A DNA stretch of 64,000 bases from CAJXZP01 sp041563475 (GCA_041563475.1 JBFFMY010000007.1:9317-73316), one strand, 5' to 3'. Positions 1-9,021 are shown, numbered from the stretch's first letter. The notes: generated by a model from the letters alone, not told the origin. Translations and numbers: made by a program.

Positions 1-1027
1 GCTCAATGAGTTTGGTAGAAATACCCTGTTCCGTACAAATTTTATCGATGAAATAATCTACCAATAAAGGAATATCAGATGCTCGATCTTTTAATGCAGG
101 AACATGGATGATAATTACGCCAATTCTGTGGTATAAATCTTCCCGAAATTTTTCCTCGGCAATCATTTTTTTCAAATCCTTATTCGTTGCGGCAATAACA
201 CGCACATTTACGTTTATACTTTTGTCGCCACCCACACGTGTAATTGTATTTTCTTGTAAGGCTCTAAGAACTTTAGCCTGTGCAGAAAGACTCATATCTC
301 CAATTTCATCTAGAAAAAGAGTTCCTCCTTCTGCGAGTTCGAATTTTCCTTTTCGTTGTTTTATTGCAGATGTAAAAGCGCCTTTTTCATGACCGAATAA
401 CTCACTTTCAATTAATTCTGATGGAATTGCCGCACAATTCACTTCAATAAAAGGGGCGGAACTTCGTGTGCTTAATTTATGAATTTGGTGGGCTACCAAT
501 TCTTTTCCAGTACCATTTGGTCCGGTAATAAAGACCCGTGCATCGGTAGGAGCTACTTTTGCAATCATGCCCAAAACATGGTTTATTTCGTGGCTTTCAC
601 CTATTATAGGATTGCTTTTAGATTCCGGAATTTTTTTGCGTAGTTGTTTGGTTTCTTGAACTAAGTTGGAGCGATCAAGTGCATTTCTTAGGGTGACTAA
701 GAGTCGATTTAAATCAATTGGTTTTTCAATAAAATCATAGGCGCCTTTTTTTAATGCATCCACCGCAGTTTCAACGTTTCCGTGTCCAGAAATCATAATA
801 ACCGGAATTTCGGGTTTTTGTTCTTGAATTTTAGAAAGTAGCTCAATACCATCCATTCCAGGCATTTTGATATCGCATAGAATCAAATCAAAATCAGATT
901 TATTTACTATTTCTAACCCTTCAATTCCATTCGTGGCTTCTGACACTTCCATTTTTTCGTACTCCAGAATTTCTTTCAAGGAATTTCGAATTGGACGCTC
1001 ATCATCAATGATTAATACTTTCGGCAT
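1..1027 (-). CDS. Sigma-54-dependent response regulator (NtrC family), C-terminus cut by window edge
   Basis: Translating the minus strand from ATG at 1027 gives a receiver domain (residues about 1-120) with acidic pocket D8/D9 and phosphoacceptor D52 in LILCDIKMPGMDG, then an AAA+ domain with Walker A GPNGTGKE and Walker B GGTLFLDEIGD. This is the two-component regulator class that activates sigma-54 RNA polymerase. The frame runs off the left edge, so the Fis-type DNA-binding domain is not seen. The sigma-54 contact loop, GAFTGA in NtrC, reads GAFTSA here (365-382). The target genes and partner kinase are not in view. It follows the phosphatase gene after about 110 bases in the same direction. 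Confidence 0.93.
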   Translation of the reverse strand, partial: MPKVLIIDDERPIRNSLKEILEYEKMEVSEATNGIEGLEIVNKSDFDLILCDIKMPGMDGIELLSKIQEQKPEIPVIMISGHGNVETAVDALKKGAYDFIEKPIDLNRLLVTLRNALDRSNLVQETKQLRKKIPESKSNPIIGESHEINHVLGMIAKVAPTDARVFITGPNGTGKELVAHQIHKLSTRSSAPFIEVNCAAIPSELIESELFGHEKGAFTSAIKQRKGKFELAEGGTLFLDEIGDMSLSAQAKVLRALQENTITRVGGDKSINVNVRVIAATNKDLKKMIAEEKFREDLYHRIGVIIIHVPALKDRASDIPLLVDYFIDKICTEQGISTKLIE

Positions 1028-1140
1028 ATTACGTGTTTTACGGAAGGCTAAAATAAGTGATGTTTAGAATAAATTGATGTATTAAAAGGTCGTATTATTT
1101 AAATTTCCACCCATTTAAAATACTAATATTACTAGAATTT

Positions 1141-2070
1141 TCAATTTACCTGTATGGATTTCAGATGCTCTAATGCCAAACCTTCCTTTACATCACCAAG
1201 CGACAGATACATTTTGTGGATATCCATTTTACGTAGAACGAATTTCAAAATTAAAGAGGCAATGTGAATGGTCTCCATCCGCAGTGGATGAATACTTTGG
1301 TCATTTTTTCTAGAAGATTTACTGGAAGAAATTAGTTGGTCTAAGACCGAGTTAAGTTTGTCTTGGTTGAATTCATATCCAGATTCAATAATAGAATTGC
1401 TCCAGTTGTTTGACTCAATCATGTGAGAGAAAGATTCAAAAGCACCGGTTGTTCCAATAAAAGATTCGGGTTTAAATTCATTCACTTTTCGAAAAAGCAA
1501 AGGCAGTAATTCGGATAGTTTCGAATTTATTTGCTTTAAATTATTTTCGGTTAGGCCATCATTTAGCTCCATGCCCGATGTGAGTGCAGTTGATCCGAAA
1601 TCAAAACTGTGTTTCCAAAGAATGTTTGAGCCATTTCCAATAATAAACTCTGTACTTCCACCACCAATATCCATTACTAAAACTGGAAATTTGGAGTTAG
1701 GTACCGAAATAACCGCCCCTGAATAGATTAATTGCGCCTCCCTGTTCCCTTCGATTATTTCAATATTAATGGAAAACTTTTGGTTAATATGCCGAATAAC
1801 TTCTTGCCCGTTTTTTCGTGTACGGAATGCGGAGGTGGCAATACCCAAAACAGTGTCACAATTATATTGCGAAGTAACGTCCAATATAATAGCGATATCC
1901 TGTTCAATTTTCGAAATACTAACCGAATCAAAAACTCCTTTTGGGGCAGATTTTAATGTTTTGGTATCATATACCGACCGATGAATTACCCGTAGTGGCA
2001 ACTCATTTTTCGCAATAACCAATTTGGTTAAATTGCTACCTAAGTCAATAATGGCAATATTTTGGGCCAT
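1141..2070 (-). CDS. Ppx/GppA-family phosphatase (exopolyphosphatase or pppGpp phosphatase)
   Basis: The 309-residue protein has the ASKHA-fold phosphatase signature: an N-terminal phosphate-1 loop (IIDLGSNLTKLVI, residues 6-18) and a central VMDIGGGSTEFIIG loop around residue 135. Family members hydrolyse polyphosphate or the gamma phosphate of pppGpp; sequence alone does not decide which. At about 310 residues it has only the catalytic two-domain core and lacks the C-terminal HD-like domains of E. coli Ppx. It lies 11 bases after the ABC permease in the same direction and is probably co-transcribed with the transporter. Confidence 0.88.
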   Translation of the reverse strand: MAQNIAIIDLGSNLTKLVIAKNELPLRVIHRSVYDTKTLKSAPKGVFDSVSISKIEQDIAIILDVTSQYNCDTVLGIATSAFRTRKNGQEVIRHINQKFSINIEIIEGNREAQLIYSGAVISVPNSKFPVLVMDIGGGSTEFIIGNGSNILWKHSFDFGSTALTSGMELNDGLTENNLKQINSKLSELLPLLFRKVNEFKPESFIGTTGAFESFSHMIESNNWSNSIIESGYEFNQDKLNSVLDQLISSSKSSRKNDQSIHPLRMETIHIASLILKFVLRKMDIHKMYLSLGDVKEGLALEHLKSIQVN

Positions 2071-2081
2071 AGATTAAAACA

Positions 2082-3419
2082 TTAATGGTAACGCAACCAT
2101 TTCCATAGTTCTTTGTAATTTACCTTTTTTCCATACATCAAAATACCAACACGATATATTTTTGCTGCAAGCCAAGTTGTGGCTAAAAAGCCAAGAACTA
2201 AAAGAATCATTGATAATCCTAATTCCCAATACGCACTACTTTCAATACCCATAGAAACTCTCACCATCATTACAATAGGCGAGGTGAGCGGAATGATAGA
2301 TCCCCAAAAGGCAGCTGGACTTTCTGGGTTTTCAATCATCATAGCCGATATTGCGTAAGCGGCTATTAACGGTATAGTTACGGGTAACATAAATTGTTGA
2401 GAATCCGTTTCATTATCCACTGCTGCGCCTATGGTGGCAAAAAGTGCAGCATAAAGTAAATAGCCTCCCAAGAAGTAAAAAATGAATAAACCAATCATAA
2501 GTGGCCAATCTATACGGTTCAGTAAATTGTCGGGATCGGTTAAATCAAATGGATTTTCAGCATTTTCTAATTTCACTTCTCCAGATTGCATCCCTTGCAT
2601 TTGTTGCATGTTTTGAACCTGTTCCATCATAGCTTCTTGTTTATTATCCATAATCACGCCTTGCGCTACGGAAACAAAAGCAGCCATTAAAATAACCCAT
2701 AACATAAACTGTGTTATAGCAACCAAGGCGATTCCAAGAATTTTGCCCATCATTAATTGAAAAGGTTTTACGGAGGTAATGATAACTTCAATAATTCGGC
2801 TCGTTTTTTCTTCAATAACCCCTTTCATAACTTGAACTCCGTACATAAAAATGAACATGTATATCAGTATGCCAAAAAAGAAACCAACTACTGTTTTTTC
2901 TTCCATTACCTTCTCCGCTTTCCCATTTTCATTGTATTTGTAGGAAGTGATATTAAAGTTTGTTCTGATTTTGGCATAATCATTTGGGTCTATGTTGTAT
3001 TTGGCCAATTTCATTTGTTCAACAATTTTCTCGACCTTATTTTCAATGGAACGCACGGTACGCCCACTAGGTTGAGATTTGAAATACAAAATTGCACGGT
3101 CACTTTTATCGATATTACTAGGGATATATAATATGGATGTGTAATCGGAATCTTTGAACATATCTTGGGCATCTTCTAAGGAAACTCCATCAATGTAGCT
3201 GAAGGTGTAATTTTCTCCATTTTCTAAATTATCGAAAATAGGAGCCATTTCATCCACAACCAATATATTTTGAGGACTACTATCCGTCATGCCTAAGTAG
3301 GAAATAAGAGCAATAACCCCCGCCATTAATAATGGGCCTAAAAGCGTCATGATAATGAATGATTTCTTTTTTACACGTGTTAAATACTCACGTTTTATAA
3401 CAAGCCAAATTTTATTCAT
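2082..3419 (-). CDS. ABC-2 type transporter permease (NatB-like)
   Basis: The 445-residue membrane protein has the ABC-2 permease layout: one N-terminal transmembrane segment (about residues 22-43) after a basic KREYLTRVKKKS start, an extracytoplasmic domain of about 130 residues, then five or six transmembrane segments. The stretch MKGVIEEKTSRIIEVIITSVKP (residues about 198-219, conserved core EEKTSRIIEVI) is typical of the NatB/YhaP sodium-exporter branch. An insert of about 50 residues rich in Met and Gln (MMEQVQNMQQMQGMQ) lies between helices. Start and stop abut the upstream ATPase gene, so the two form one exporter. The substrate is unknown; sodium is a family-based guess. Confidence 0.88.
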   Translation of the reverse strand: MNKIWLVIKREYLTRVKKKSFIIMTLLGPLLMAGVIALISYLGMTDSSPQNILVVDEMAPIFDNLENGENYTFSYIDGVSLEDAQDMFKDSDYTSILYIPSNIDKSDRAILYFKSQPSGRTVRSIENKVEKIVEQMKLAKYNIDPNDYAKIRTNFNITSYKYNENGKAEKVMEEKTVVGFFFGILIYMFIFMYGVQVMKGVIEEKTSRIIEVIITSVKPFQLMMGKILGIALVAITQFMLWVILMAAFVSVAQGVIMDNKQEAMMEQVQNMQQMQGMQSGEVKLENAENPFDLTDPDNLLNRIDWPLMIGLFIFYFLGGYLLYAALFATIGAAVDNETDSQQFMLPVTIPLIAAYAISAMMIENPESPAAFWGSIIPLTSPIVMMVRVSMGIESSAYWELGLSMILLVLGFLATTWLAAKIYRVGILMYGKKVNYKELWKWLRYH

Positions 3420-3420
3420 T

Positions 3421-4362
3421 TTAGTTGATTGTAGCGTTAATATTGGGGTCAGAAACCGCTTGAATAAATATATCGTTCATAGAAGGTAAAACCTCTTTTA
3501 GTCCATGAACTTCCACATGGGGCAGAATGCTGGTTAAAAGGTCATTTATTGAACTGTTATTTTTAAGCTTTACCCGAGCAGTATAGTGTTCTTTTTCCAA
3601 TTCAATTGAATCTAAAAGTTCTGCACCCGTCCATAGCGCATTGGTGAATGTCAACATATGTCCAAAAAACTCTACTTGGTATTCGTTTGTTTTGTAATCA
3701 TTTTTTATGTCGCGTACTTTGCCAGAAAGTATTTTTTCAGCATTATTGATTAATGCAATATCCTGACAAATCTCTTCCACGGAGGCCATATTATGCGTAG
3801 AAAAAATAATGGTTGTTCCATTTGCGTTTAATCGCATGATCTCTTCTTTAATCAAATTCGTATTGATTGGATCAAATCCGCTGAAAGGTTCATCTAAAAT
3901 CAACAATTCTGGCTCATGCAAAACGGTAACAATAAACTGAATTTTTTGGGCCATTCCTTTAGAAAGTTCTTCTACCTTTTTATCCCACCAACCAATTATT
4001 TCAAATTTTTCAAACCAATATTTTAATTTTTGAACGGCTTCCTTGCGACTCATTCCTTTTAGTTGAGCCAGATAAATGCATTGTTCACCTACTTTCATTT
4101 TTCTATAAAGCCCACGTTCTTCCGGTAAATAACCGATTAAAGATCGATGCTTTTCAGCAATCGGTTCACCGTTTAAAAGTACTTGTCCGGAATCCGGCAT
4201 TGTAATTTGATTTATTATTCGAATTAAAGTGGTTTTTCCCGCTCCGTTGGGACCAAGTAAACCAAATATGCTGCCTTTGGGAACGTTAATAGAAATGTTT
4301 TTAAGTGCCTTATGACCAGCATAATCTTTAATAACATTATGGGTTTCAAGAATATTAATCAT
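3421..4362 (-). CDS. ABC transporter ATP-binding protein (NatA-like)
   Basis: The 313-residue protein has a complete nucleotide-binding domain: Walker A GPNGAGKTT (about residues 38-46), signature LSKGMAQKIQ, Walker B LLILDEPFSGFDP and switch histidine FSTHNM. The C-terminal 90 residues match the DUF4162 extension common to NatA-type ATPases. It sits one base before the cognate permease gene and leads an operon with the permease and the Ppx/GppA phosphatase. A -7-like element lies just upstream. Confidence 0.93.
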   Translation of the reverse strand: MINILETHNVIKDYAGHKALKNISINVPKGSIFGLLGPNGAGKTTLIRIINQITMPDSGQVLLNGEPIAEKHRSLIGYLPEERGLYRKMKVGEQCIYLAQLKGMSRKEAVQKLKYWFEKFEIIGWWDKKVEELSKGMAQKIQFIVTVLHEPELLILDEPFSGFDPINTNLIKEEIMRLNANGTTIIFSTHNMASVEEICQDIALINNAEKILSGKVRDIKNDYKTNEYQVEFFGHMLTFTNALWTGAELLDSIELEKEHYTARVKLKNNSSINDLLTSILPHVEVHGLKEVLPSMNDIFIQAVSDPNINATIN

Positions 4363-4392
4363 GAATTTTAGTTTCGAAGTTTAATTCAATTT

Positions 4393-4400
4393 CAAAAATA
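4393..4400 (-). promoter_or_regulatory. Candidate -7 promoter element for the ABC exporter operon
   Basis: On the minus strand this reads TATTTTTG, matching the Bacteroidota -7 consensus TAnnTTTG, about 30 bases before the ATPase start. I see no good -33 TTG at the expected spacing, so the call is partial. Confidence 0.4.
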
Positions 4401-4455
4401 TAAAGTTTAAGTTGGTTCGCTAATGAAATAGTATAAATGGTAGGTCGAGGGTAAT

Positions 4456-4486
4456 AAAAAAAGCCTCAATCTTTTGATTGAGGCTT
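4456..4486 (-). terminator. Rho-independent terminator after dnaJ
   Basis: Perfect 11-bp stem (4461-4471 with 4476-4486, aagcctcaatc and its complement) around a TTTT loop. On the minus strand the stem is followed by a run of Ts (complement of the A run at 4456-4460). It ends the grpE-dnaJ transcript. Confidence 0.85.
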
Positions 4487-4547
4487 TCGTTTATATTGAT
4501 TGATTGGAGGTTGCCCTCGCTTCAAAAATAGTAATTATCTTAATTTA

Positions 4548-5669
4548 TCACCCAAAATAATCTTTCATCCTGGAAAAAAAGCTCTTTTGACCAGCGTTCT
4601 TTTTAGGTTTGAAGTTTTCCGAATTTTGAAGCTTCTCCATTAATTCTCGTTCTTCTTTTGAAAGTTTTTTCGGTGTCCAAACGTTCACATGAATTAATAA
4701 GTCACCATTTCCGTAAGAGTTTACTTCCGGAAGTCCTTTCCCGCGTAATCTCAGTATTTTACCGGCTTCTGTTCCCGCAGGAATATTCACTTTTACTTTA
4801 CCGGAAGTTGTAGGTACTTCAACACTAATTCCTAAAGCAACATCTGCAAAATTCAAGAACAAATCAAAATGAAGGTTTTTTCCTTCTCTTACTAAGTCCT
4901 CATGATCTTTCACTTCAATAACCACTAATAAATCACCTGGAACTCCATCTTTGGGACCGTCATTTCCCGCGCCACGAACTGAAAGTTGCATTCCATCTTC
5001 AACTCCTGCTGGGATGTCCACTTCAATTACATCTTCTTTACGTACTTGACCGTTTGCATCTGAACCTGGAGCCTTTTTGTCAATCATTTGTCCGTCACCA
5101 TGACAAGTTGGACAAGTGGCTGTAGTTTGCATTTGCCCTAAAAAGGTGCTCGTAATTTTTGTTATTTGCCCGGATCCACCACATTGATTACATGTTTTGG
5201 TAGTTGTACCCTCCGCATTGACCAATTTTTTTACTTTGATCTTTTTGTGAACTCCGTTAGCCACATCTTCCAGTGTTAAGGATAAACGAACACGAAGGTT
5301 TGAACCTTTTACTACACGTCTGCGTTGTTGGCCACCACCGAAGCCTCCGCCACCAAAGTGACCGCCAAAAATATCACCGAATTGCGAGAATATGTCATCC
5401 ATATTCATTCCACCGCCAAAGCCACCTCCGCCTGCAGCACCACTCATGCCCGCATGACCAAACTGGTCGTATCGGGCGCGTTTGTTCCCATCACTAAGAA
5501 CTTCATATGCCTCGGCAGCCTCTTTAAATTTAGCTTCCGCAGAAGTATCATCCGGATTTTTATCGGGATGGTATTTAATTGCCATTTTGCGATAAGCTTT
5601 TTTTATTTCCTTATCATCGGCATTTTTTTCAATACCAAGAATCTCGTAATAATCTCTTTTATTCGACAT
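4548..5669 (-). CDS. dnaJ: Chaperone protein DnaJ with a reduced zinc finger
   Basis: Hsp40 co-chaperone that delivers clients to DnaK and stimulates its ATPase. The 373 residues show a J domain (1-70) with the HPD motif in YHPDKNPDD, a Gly/Phe-rich linker, a cysteine region and the two beta-barrel client-binding domains (PAGVEDGMQLSVRGAGNDG onward). Classical DnaJ has four CxxCxGxG repeats forming two zinc centres. Only two are visible here, CNQCGGSG and CPTCHGDG (repeats 2 and 3, zinc centre II). Repeats 1 and 4 are replaced by Cys-free sequence (VNAEG and GSDANGQV). It follows grpE by 12 bases. Confidence 0.96.
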   Translation of the reverse strand: MSNKRDYYEILGIEKNADDKEIKKAYRKMAIKYHPDKNPDDTSAEAKFKEAAEAYEVLSDGNKRARYDQFGHAGMSGAAGGGGFGGGMNMDDIFSQFGDIFGGHFGGGGFGGGQQRRRVVKGSNLRVRLSLTLEDVANGVHKKIKVKKLVNAEGTTTKTCNQCGGSGQITKITSTFLGQMQTTATCPTCHGDGQMIDKKAPGSDANGQVRKEDVIEVDIPAGVEDGMQLSVRGAGNDGPKDGVPGDLLVVIEVKDHEDLVREGKNLHFDLFLNFADVALGISVEVPTTSGKVKVNIPAGTEAGKILRLRGKGLPEVNSYGNGDLLIHVNVWTPKKLSKEERELMEKLQNSENFKPKKNAGQKSFFSRMKDYFG

Positions 5670-5681
5670 TTATGCTTTTAT

Positions 5682-6269
5682 TTATTCGCCTACAACTACT
5701 TTGGCGTGTCTAATTATTTTTCCGTTAAGGAAATACCCCTTTTCAGTTACATCTAAAACTTTACCTTTTAATTCCTCAGATGGAGCCGGGATTTTAGCAA
5801 TGGCTTCATAATCATCGCTGTTGAAATCCTTTCCTTGGGCGTCCATGGGACTTAAACCTTTTTGGTTTAGCAGACTGAAAATTTTGTTGTAAATCAAATC
5901 CATACCCTCCTTAATAGCCACGATATCATCTGAGTTTTCGTTTGCCGTTTTGGCACGATCAAAGTCATCTAAAATTGGTAACAATGCGGTAATAATTTCC
6001 TGTCCGGCATTTTGGATTAATTGTATTCGCTCTTTAGCTGATCGTCTTCTGAAGTTTTCAAACTCGGAATACATACGTAGATGTTTATCTTTATATAGCG
6101 CAAGTTCCTCTTCACATGTAGGAGCAGGAATGTCCTGAGGTGCTTCTTGCGACTCATTTTCATCCGTGGTGAATTCTCCGTCAACAGTATCGTTGGTTGA
6201 GTTTTGTTGCTGATCTTTCAAGGCTTCTTCTTTCAATTCTTCTTTGATATCTTTCTTACTCTTTGCCAT
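5682..6269 (-). CDS. grpE: Nucleotide exchange factor GrpE
   Basis: The 195-residue protein releases ADP from DnaK. It has a disordered acidic N-terminus (about residues 1-50), a long helix beginning at CEEELALYKDKHLRMYSEFEN, and the C-terminal beta domain with GYFLNGKIIRHAKVVVGE. It is immediately upstream of dnaJ on the same strand, the usual pair; dnaK is not in the window. I saw no CIRCE-like inverted repeat or TAnnTTTG element in the upstream gap. Confidence 0.95.
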   Translation of the reverse strand: MAKSKKDIKEELKEEALKDQQQNSTNDTVDGEFTTDENESQEAPQDIPAPTCEEELALYKDKHLRMYSEFENFRRRSAKERIQLIQNAGQEIITALLPILDDFDRAKTANENSDDIVAIKEGMDLIYNKIFSLLNQKGLSPMDAQGKDFNSDDYEAIAKIPAPSEELKGKVLDVTEKGYFLNGKIIRHAKVVVGE

Positions 6270-6355
6270 TATATTTTATTTGAATAATGCCATTTATCAA
6301 ATAGAAGACCATTCTACTCTTAATAGACATATTGGCAGAAAATTGGCGCAAATAA

Positions 6356-6380
6356 AAAGACAGGCTGTAAACCTGTCTTT
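6356..6380 (-). terminator. Rho-independent terminator after the murA-TlpA operon
   Basis: Hairpin with 9-bp arms (6356-6364 aaagacagg and 6372-6380) and a 7-base loop. Read on the minus strand it is followed by a T-rich stretch. It lies between the end of the TlpA-like gene and the start of grpE and separates the two operons. Confidence 0.75.
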
Positions 6381-6403
6381 CTAAAACTTTTTTGGTGTGT
6401 TTA

Positions 6404-6988
6404 TTATTTCACTATTTTTTCTAAAGCGGTTTCCAATGCTGCGCCTCTTGGGTTTAGAGCTATTATAATTCCTTTCCCATCGATTAAAAAACTAGAAGGG
6501 ATGCTTCTCACTCCGTATTGACCTGCAGCGGCATTGTTCCACCCTTTAAGATCACTTACGTGGTCTGGCCATACTAAGCCATCTTTTTTAATGGCAGCCT
6601 CCCAACTTGCTTTTTTACTGTCAAGAGATACGCCAAATACGGTAAACCCTTTTCCAGTAGTAAATTTAGAACTTTTGTACTTATTGTACGCATTTACTAC
6701 ATTCGGGTTTTCACGTCTACACGGTCCACACCAAGATGCCCAAAAATCAATGAGGACTACTTTTCCTCGAAGGGATGATAATTTAATTGGTTTCCCATCA
6801 ATTCCATTCATTACAATTTCAGGAGCTTCATTACCCACTTTTAATCCCACGGTTGCGGAAGAAATAGGAGTATTGGAGTTCATTAAACTTTCAGAATAAT
6901 TTGGAGTTTCAGGAGTCAAATTACTGGAAGAAGAGCAGCTAAAAACGAGAAGTGCACTTACAAAAAAGCTTATTAATAAATATTTCAT
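6404..6988 (-). CDS. TlpA-like thioredoxin-fold lipoprotein
   Basis: The protein is 194 residues when started at the ATG at 6988. That start is chosen because it opens a lipoprotein signal (MKYLLISFFVSALLVFSC, lipobox VFSC); a start 27 bases upstream would add a hydrophilic stub ahead of the signal. After a Ser-rich linker comes an AhpC/TSA-thioredoxin domain with redox motif WCGPC and a cis-proline in SIPSSFLID. It is likely a periplasm-facing, membrane-anchored thiol-disulfide reductase. Its reading frame begins 30 bases after murA and it shares the operon. It is clearly related to the longer TlpA protein at 56571-57680. Confidence 0.88.
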   Translation of the reverse strand: MKYLLISFFVSALLVFSCSSSSNLTPETPNYSESLMNSNTPISSATVGLKVGNEAPEIVMNGIDGKPIKLSSLRGKVVLIDFWASWCGPCRRENPNVVNAYNKYKSSKFTTGKGFTVFGVSLDSKKASWEAAIKKDGLVWPDHVSDLKGWNNAAAGQYGVRSIPSSFLIDGKGIIIALNPRGAALETALEKIVK

Positions 6989-7018
6989 TCGTATTGGTTT
7001 GTTGCCCGAAGGCATGGT

Positions 7019-8323
7019 TTATATTCTTGTTATGTCAGCTCCCAAAGCAATTAAACGTTTATCAATGTTTTGATAACCCCGGTCTATTTGCTCAATATTA
7101 TGAATTGTACTTTCACCCTCTGCAGATAAAGCTGCGATTAACAAAGATACACCTGCTCTAATGTCAGGAGATGTCATCTGGATACCTTTTAGGGGTGTTT
7201 GTTTCCCTAATCCAATAACCGTAGCTCTATGTGGGTCACATAAAATTATTTGCGCTCCCATATCAATTAATTTATCGACAAAGAACAAGCGGCTTTCAAA
7301 CATTTTTTGATGAATCAATACACTTCCTTTTGCTTGGGTTGCCACCACTAAAATAATGGAAAGTAAATCAGGCGTAAACCCTGGCCAAGGTGCATCACTT
7401 ATCGTTAAAATTGAACCATCAATAAAGGTATCTACTTCATAGGTGTTTTGGCGAGGAATAATTAAATCATCGCCATGTTTCACAATGCTTATGCCTAATT
7501 TTTTGAAAACCGTTGGGATAACGCCTAGGTTTTCATAGGATACATTTTTAATAGTAATTTCGGAATTGGTCATGGCTGCTAGGCCAATAAAACTACCAAT
7601 TTCAATCATGTCAGGAAGAATTCGATGTGGACATCCACCCAATTTTTTTACGCCAGTAATGGTAAGTAAATTGGAACCAACGCCTTCAATTTTGGCGCCC
7701 ATTGAATTCAACATTTTACATAGTTGTTGTAAGTAAGGTTCACAAGCGGCATTATAAATTTGGGTAACACCTTCGGCCATAACTGCGGCCATTACAATGT
7801 TAGCTGTTCCGGTTACCGAGGCTTCATCCAAAAGCATATATGTGCCTTTCAATTTTTTGGCCGTTACTTCATAAAAATTAGCATGAGAATCAAAATCGAA
7901 TTTCGCGCCTAATTTTTCAAATCCAATAAAATGGGTATCTAATCTTCTTCTTCCAATTTTATCTCCACCTGGTTTTGGAATTGCTCCGAACCCAAAGCGA
8001 GCTAAAAGTGGACCTACAATCATTATTGAGCCTCGTAAACCAGCTCCTTTGATTCTAAACTCATCAGATTTTAGATAATCAAGATTTACCTCGTCTGCCT
8101 TGAATGAATAGGTATCCGACTTAACCTTCTTAACTTTTACACCTAAATCACCCAATAGGGCTATTAGTTTGTTAACGTCAATTATGTCAGGAATGTTTGA
8201 AATAACAACCTCCTCAGGAGTTAATAATACGGCACACAAAATTTGAAGCGTTTCATTTTTTGCTCCCTGAGGAGTTATTTCACCCGACAACTCCTTGCCT
8301 CCACGTACTTTAAAAGTTCCCAT
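7019..8323 (-). CDS. murA: UDP-N-acetylglucosamine 1-carboxyvinyltransferase (MurA)
   Basis: First committed enzyme of peptidoglycan synthesis: transfers enolpyruvate from PEP to UDP-GlcNAc in the cytoplasm. The 434 residues match family length, with the EPSP-synthase-like double domain and N-terminal substrate lysine in TPQGAKNETLQ. The catalytic loop reads PGGDKIGRRRLDTH: the cysteine alkylated by fosfomycin (C115 in E. coli) is aspartate (codon at 7961-7963). Enzymes with Asp here remain active and resist fosfomycin, so intrinsic resistance is expected. The ATG shares one base with the stop of the upstream DUF4290 gene (TAATG), implying coupled translation. Confidence 0.97.
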   Translation of the reverse strand: MGTFKVRGGKELSGEITPQGAKNETLQILCAVLLTPEEVVISNIPDIIDVNKLIALLGDLGVKVKKVKSDTYSFKADEVNLDYLKSDEFRIKGAGLRGSIMIVGPLLARFGFGAIPKPGGDKIGRRRLDTHFIGFEKLGAKFDFDSHANFYEVTAKKLKGTYMLLDEASVTGTANIVMAAVMAEGVTQIYNAACEPYLQQLCKMLNSMGAKIEGVGSNLLTITGVKKLGGCPHRILPDMIEIGSFIGLAAMTNSEITIKNVSYENLGVIPTVFKKLGISIVKHGDDLIIPRQNTYEVDTFIDGSILTISDAPWPGFTPDLLSIILVVATQAKGSVLIHQKMFESRLFFVDKLIDMGAQIILCDPHRATVIGLGKQTPLKGIQMTSPDIRAGVSLLIAALSAEGESTIHNIEQIDRGYQNIDKRLIALGADITRI

Positions 8324-8949
8324 TAGTATCTTTTTTTTCCTTTTCGGTTATTTGTATTTTTTCGTTTTGAGTGGCTCGTATTACTGTTTGGATTAAGCTT
8401 TGTAATATGCGACATATCATCTAATTCTGCTCCTTCAGGTTTTGTTAAAATCCCTTTTGAAAGTTCATTTAGATGCGACCAAATCACCACATCATCAACA
8501 GAATTTTTATTCCATTGTAAATATGTTTTTTTCATCAAATTAGCAATCATTAGAGCCAAAGCATCTTTTTGATCGGGATCCGTTTCGTTACAAGATTCGG
8601 TAATAATAGACCTAATTACTTTACCGTAATGACGGTATTTAGTAACCCCTTTAGGATAGTCTACCTTATTAGGTAATCCTTCAAATTCTTCCTTGTCGGG
8701 TATTGGGTAAGGAGAATCAACATCCAACATGAAGTTGGACATTATAAAGAGATGATCCCAAAGTTTATGATTGTAATCTTCTAAATCTCGTAGTTGTGGA
8801 TTTAGCTGTCCCATTAACTTTATTAGAGCTTTTGCGCCAATATTTCTTTCATCTCTATTTTCTACGGCTAGTAAATAATCTACCATTTGATGAACATTAC
8901 GTCCATACTCTGGCAAAATTAGGTTAGTTCTTTCTGTGTTATAATTCAT
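8323..8949 (-). CDS. DUF4290 family protein
   Basis: The 208-residue protein begins MNYNTERTNLILPEYGRN and matches DUF4290, a Bacteroidota-specific family of unknown function that I recall as typically sitting next to murA, as here. It has no signal peptide or membrane segment. The first 160 residues are mostly helical. The last 30 are a basic low-complexity tail (HSKRKNTNNRKGKKRY) ending in an A8 tract just before the stop that overlaps murA. A cell-wall-related role is guilt by association only. Confidence 0.85.
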   Translation of the reverse strand: MNYNTERTNLILPEYGRNVHQMVDYLLAVENRDERNIGAKALIKLMGQLNPQLRDLEDYNHKLWDHLFIMSNFMLDVDSPYPIPDKEEFEGLPNKVDYPKGVTKYRHYGKVIRSIITESCNETDPDQKDALALMIANLMKKTYLQWNKNSVDDVVIWSHLNELSKGILTKPEGAELDDMSHITKLNPNSNTSHSKRKNTNNRKGKKRY

Positions 8950-9021
8950 GCTAATAGTGTCTATTTTTTTGCTTAACGTATCTCGTAATTGGAATGAAAA
9001 ACCAGATACTTTAGCTTACGG

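Noticed and set aside
5325..5756. 143-codon plus-strand frame antisense to dnaJ
   Set aside because: Shadow of the Gly-rich coding strand of dnaJ; no independent start context or homology.
8331..8338. T8 homopolymer at the end of the DUF4290 gene as a slippage switch controlling murA
   Set aside because: It affects only the last few residues of DUF4290, and an OFF state for an essential gene is implausible.
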